A stretch of 64,000 nucleotides of DNA, taken from NCBI GenBank assembly GCA_026129765.1, contig JAHCHP010000018.1, positions 1-64,000 of the forward strand, given 5' to 3'. Shown here one piece after another: positions 62,176 through 64,000 of this stretch. Under the pieces are notes generated by a model. It was given only the letters and a program-made list of their open reading frames with translations. It did no database searches and was not told where the DNA came from. The position numbers and the translations under genes were made by a program. Every line of letters starts with the position of its first letter. Positions within the stretch are counted from its first letter, which is position 1. The DNA is from Fimbriimonadia bacterium (GTDB lineage Bacteria; Armatimonadota; Fimbriimonadia; Fimbriimonadales; GBS-DC).

Positions 62176-62817
62176 ATGAAGAAGCATCTTTTGACGCTTG
62201 GTGTCTTATCCGCACTCGTCTTAAACAGCAGCAATATTGCGCGCGCTGACAGCTACGGCGGCAGCGACTGGATCTTCAATCTGAGCGGGACTCTGTTTGC
62301 TCCACTGGTAGGAGCGACTGCCGTCACTTCCAACAATTTGGCTATCACCATTGGGCAGACCAGCATGACCGACATCACGATCCCGATGAACATCCCGCCC
62401 TACCTGAGCCAGGATGTTCCGATGACCGTCAGCGGAACCAGCGTCACGGGTCAAATCTTGGTCGCATCCATTACTTTGCCTGCTGGCACGATTTCTGGCG
62501 TGAATGTGCCTCTGGTCCTGGAAGAGGTTCGAATTAACTTAGCCGGTACCGCCACTGGTATCGCTGGACACTCCCAAGCCTTTGGTCCGCGCGTATATGA
62601 AATCACTGGCACGCCTTCCGACAGCCCCTTCAGCACCAATCCCAACACCACCTGGGCAACGATTGAGCGCGTCATGTTTGGCGGCGTTGCGAATATTGGT
62701 TCAGCGCGCGTGGAAGTCGCCAGTTGGAGCGCGGTTCGTCCGGTTCCTGAACCCGCCAGCATGCTGGCTTTGGGCGCAGGTTTGCTCGGTTTGGCGGCAC
62801 GCCGACGCAAGAAGTAA
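62176..62817 (+). CDS. PEP-CTERM sorting-domain protein, copy 1
   Basis: A 213-residue exported protein. A signal peptide (about 1-24, ending ARA-D) starts MKKHLLTLGVLSALVL. The mature region is rich in Thr, Val, Ile and Gly and shows no known domain. The C-terminus VPEPASMLALGAGLLGLAAR with RRKK is a textbook PEP-CTERM signal (PEP motif, helix, basic tail), processed by exosortase and linked to exopolysaccharide. It is a paralogue of the next gene, with matching N-terminus, DSYxGSDWxFNLSG and C-terminal halves. The ATG at 62176 has GGGGG upstream. Confidence 0.88.
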   Translation: MKKHLLTLGVLSALVLNSSNIARADSYGGSDWIFNLSGTLFAPLVGATAVTSNNLAITIGQTSMTDITIPMNIPPYLSQDVPMTVSGTSVTGQILVASITLPAGTISGVNVPLVLEEVRINLAGTATGIAGHSQAFGPRVYEITGTPSDSPFSTNPNTTWATIERVMFGGVANIGSARVEVASWSAVRPVPEPASMLALGAGLLGLAARRRKK

Positions 62818-62850
62818 GCCGTTTGGTTCGTAGGTTTACGACCATTCTAA

Positions 62851-62889
62851 GAACGCCTCTTAGTCGGAGATAGTAATGAAGAGGCGTTC
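62851..62889 (+). terminator. Stem-loop between the PEP-CTERM genes
   Basis: GAACGCCTCTT (62851-62861) pairs with AAGAGGCGTTC (62879-62889) around a 17-nt loop, followed by a short CTTTA. It is a probable weak terminator or 3'-end hairpin. Confidence 0.6.
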
Positions 62890-62975
62890 CTTTACAAGAG
62901 GGCAAATCTCTCTCAGATTTCGCTTTCTTGTCTGGTTCGGGCTTCTCACAAGGGCTCTGTTTCATAAATAGGAGA

Positions 62976-62985
62976 TGATATATCA
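62976..62985. promoter_or_regulatory. Shared palindrome upstream of PEP-CTERM copy 2
   Basis: The perfect palindrome TGATATATCA occurs here and at 62084-62093, 65 and 83 bp before the two PEP-CTERM start codons. It may be an operator for a common regulator. The shared leader block ACCAACAAGGGGGTTTA follows in both cases. Confidence 0.4.
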
Positions 62986-63049
62986 TTTCCACTTGGCTTT
63001 GAGCCGTATTCACAACTTACATTTAATACCAACAAGGGGGTTTATCTCA

Positions 63050-63712
63050 ATGAAGAAGCAACTTTTATCGATTGGCGTTTTATCCGCGCTTGTTTTAACC
63101 AGCACCACCGCTGCGCGCGCTGACAGCTATGCAGGCAGCGATTGGCTGTTCAACTTGAGTGGCGTACTCACTGCGCCGCTCGTCGGCACATTGGCATTGA
63201 ACGTTGTCAACGAACCGATCACCATCGGACAGTCCGGCGTAACTGCCATCACCATTCCTGTCAATTTCCCACCCTACTTCAATTCTACGGTGAATGCGAC
63301 CGTTACCGGAACCAATGTAAAGGGGAGCGTGAACATTGCACAAGTCATTATCCCCAGTGGAACCATCAGCGGTGTTAACTTCGATCTGCGCTTGCAGAAC
63401 ATCACCGTGAACTTGGTGGGGAATTCGACCGGCATCAACCCGGGAATCATCGAGGCTTTCGGTCCGCGCGTCCATGATATTACGGGTGTTCCCTCCACTG
63501 ATCCTTTCAGCACGAACCCTAACACGACTTGGGCAACCATTCAAAATGTCCAGATACCGGGTCCCTTTAATACCTGGATCACGATCGGCAGCGCAACCGT
63601 GAGCGTGTCCAGTTGGAACGCGACTCGTCCCGTGCCAGAGCCTGCCAGCATGATCGCGCTGGGTACGGGTTTGGTTGGTCTATTGGCTGCCCGACGACGA
63701 CGTACTCGCTGA
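63050..63712 (+). CDS. PEP-CTERM sorting-domain protein, copy 2
   Basis: A 220-residue paralogue of the preceding gene. The signal peptide (MKKQLLSIGVLSALVL, cleaved near ARA-D), SYAGSDWLFNLSGVL, the EAFGPRVHDITG and PFSTNPNTTWATI segments, and the PEP-CTERM tail VPEPASMIALGTGLVGLL with ARRRRTR are all conserved between the two. The function of the mature domain is unknown; the family would be anchored or released at the surface by exosortase, which is not encoded in this window. The ATG at 63050 is preceded by AAGGGGG. Confidence 0.88.
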   Translation: MKKQLLSIGVLSALVLTSTTAARADSYAGSDWLFNLSGVLTAPLVGTLALNVVNEPITIGQSGVTAITIPVNFPPYFNSTVNATVTGTNVKGSVNIAQVIIPSGTISGVNFDLRLQNITVNLVGNSTGINPGIIEAFGPRVHDITGVPSTDPFSTNPNTTWATIQNVQIPGPFNTWITIGSATVSVSSWNATRPVPEPASMIALGTGLVGLLAARRRRTR

Positions 63713-63745
63713 TTACGCTTTTTTTTCATTCGCAACTTGTTTTAA

Positions 63746-63774
63746 CCCCGCCTGCTCTCTACGGGCAGGCGGGG
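63746..63774. terminator. Stem-loop after PEP-CTERM copy 2
   Basis: CCCCGCCTGC (63746-63755) pairs with GCAGGCGGGG (63765-63774). No T-run follows on the plus strand, so termination strength is uncertain. Confidence 0.5.
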
Positions 63775-63797
63775 GTCATCAGAAAAGAGGAGACATC

Positions 63798-64000
63798 ATG
63801 ACTACATACAAATTGATTGCTTCATTAGCAGTCTTACAGGGTATCGCCCTGACCGCATTTTCTCAAGCCTACGACTTTCAAATCAAGTCCAATCAGAGCG
63901 GCTTGAACGGCAACCTCGCGCTGACGGTCGACACCAACGGCACGCTGATCGGCAACTACGACCAGACCAACAACCCTACAGGCACGCGCACGAAACCCGG
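63798..64000 (+). CDS. Exported protein, partial at the window edge
   Basis: A frame starting at the ATG at 63798 (GAGGAG 7 nt upstream) stays open to the end of the window, giving 67 codons. The N-terminus MTTYKLIASLAVLQGIALTA with AFSQA looks like a signal peptide. The visible mature part is Asn/Thr/Gly-rich (NQSGLNGNLALTVDTNGTLI). It follows two PEP-CTERM genes and may be a third sorted surface protein, but its C-terminus is outside the window. Confidence 0.7.
   Translation, partial: MTTYKLIASLAVLQGIALTAFSQAYDFQIKSNQSGLNGNLALTVDTNGTLIGNYDQTNNPTGTRTKP

Overview
The window looks like chromosomal DNA (roughly 52-54% G+C by eye) of a diderm, flagellated bacterium, most likely an Armatimonadota relative (Fimbriimonadales-like); this is inference. 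Supporting signs are Hfq, TolC and an outer-membrane-type secretome, paired DUF1549/DUF1553 (PSCyt/PSD1) and DUF1501 proteins of the planctomycete type, PEP-CTERM proteins, secreted propeller proteins ending in dockerin-like repeats, and a FlgE/FlgD/FliK cluster. Most genes are housekeeping or envelope genes. There is no prophage, no CRISPR array and one clear insertion sequence.

Layout. 0.2-1 kb: VapBC-like toxin-antitoxin pair. 1-6.2 kb: secreted BNR propeller, WecG/TagA glycosyltransferase, DUF4139 protein. 6.2-10.3 kb (minus): DinB, dUTPase, orphan sensor kinase, slipin, tRNA-Pro. 10.3-19.2 kb (plus): MerR-like regulator with a phosphorylase, a dockerin-bearing protein, an aldo/keto-reductase-like protein with a TPR protein, a glycosyltransferase, TolC with an oversized HlyD-type adaptor. 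19.2-22.6 kb: frameshifted GDPD and OsmC from one shared promoter, then a DAACS symporter with PrpB. 22.8-28.7 kb: SBBP/dockerin protein, archease, flagellar hook operon. 29-31.3 kb: an M43 metalloprotease and its damaged tandem copy. 31.7-35 kb: fused double PTPS/QueD protein and an ABC exporter pair. 35-40.5 kb (minus): a small membrane protein, Gfo/Idh/MocA oxidoreductase, SurE, pstSCA without pstB. 40.8-43.7 kb (minus): miaA-hfq-dapF and a TauE permease. 43.8-48.4 kb: PSCyt/PSD1 plus DUF1501. 48.4-50.5 kb: smpB and an IS110/IS1111-type element. 50.6-60.4 kb: RidA, half-length ALDH, RdgB, HtpX, RNase III, MTAP, a nucleotidyltransferase, DUF1611, a large membrane protein, an LPP20-like protein and a DUF433/DUF5615 toxin-antitoxin pair. 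60.4-64 kb: a truncated uvrA, an HD protein, two paralogous PEP-CTERM proteins and the start of a third secreted protein.

Three things stand out. (1) Many promoters have a near-consensus TATAAT, often preceded by GG or TGC, 6-12 nt from the start codon, so many mRNAs should be leaderless or have leaders of only 2-7 nt. At 19951/19970 one symmetric -10 appears to serve two divergent leaderless genes exactly. Exported and flagellar proteins instead keep GGAGG-type sites and leaders. (2) A fused tandem PTPS/QueD protein splits the catalytic triad between its halves: the N-half has Asp-His but no Cys, the C-half has Cys but no His. (3) An IS1111-like element with a long non-coding 3' end (candidate bridge/seeker RNA) sits inside a copy of a mosaic intergenic repeat that recurs through the window. 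All coordinates, starts and promoter calls were made by eye from the sequence, with no homology search.
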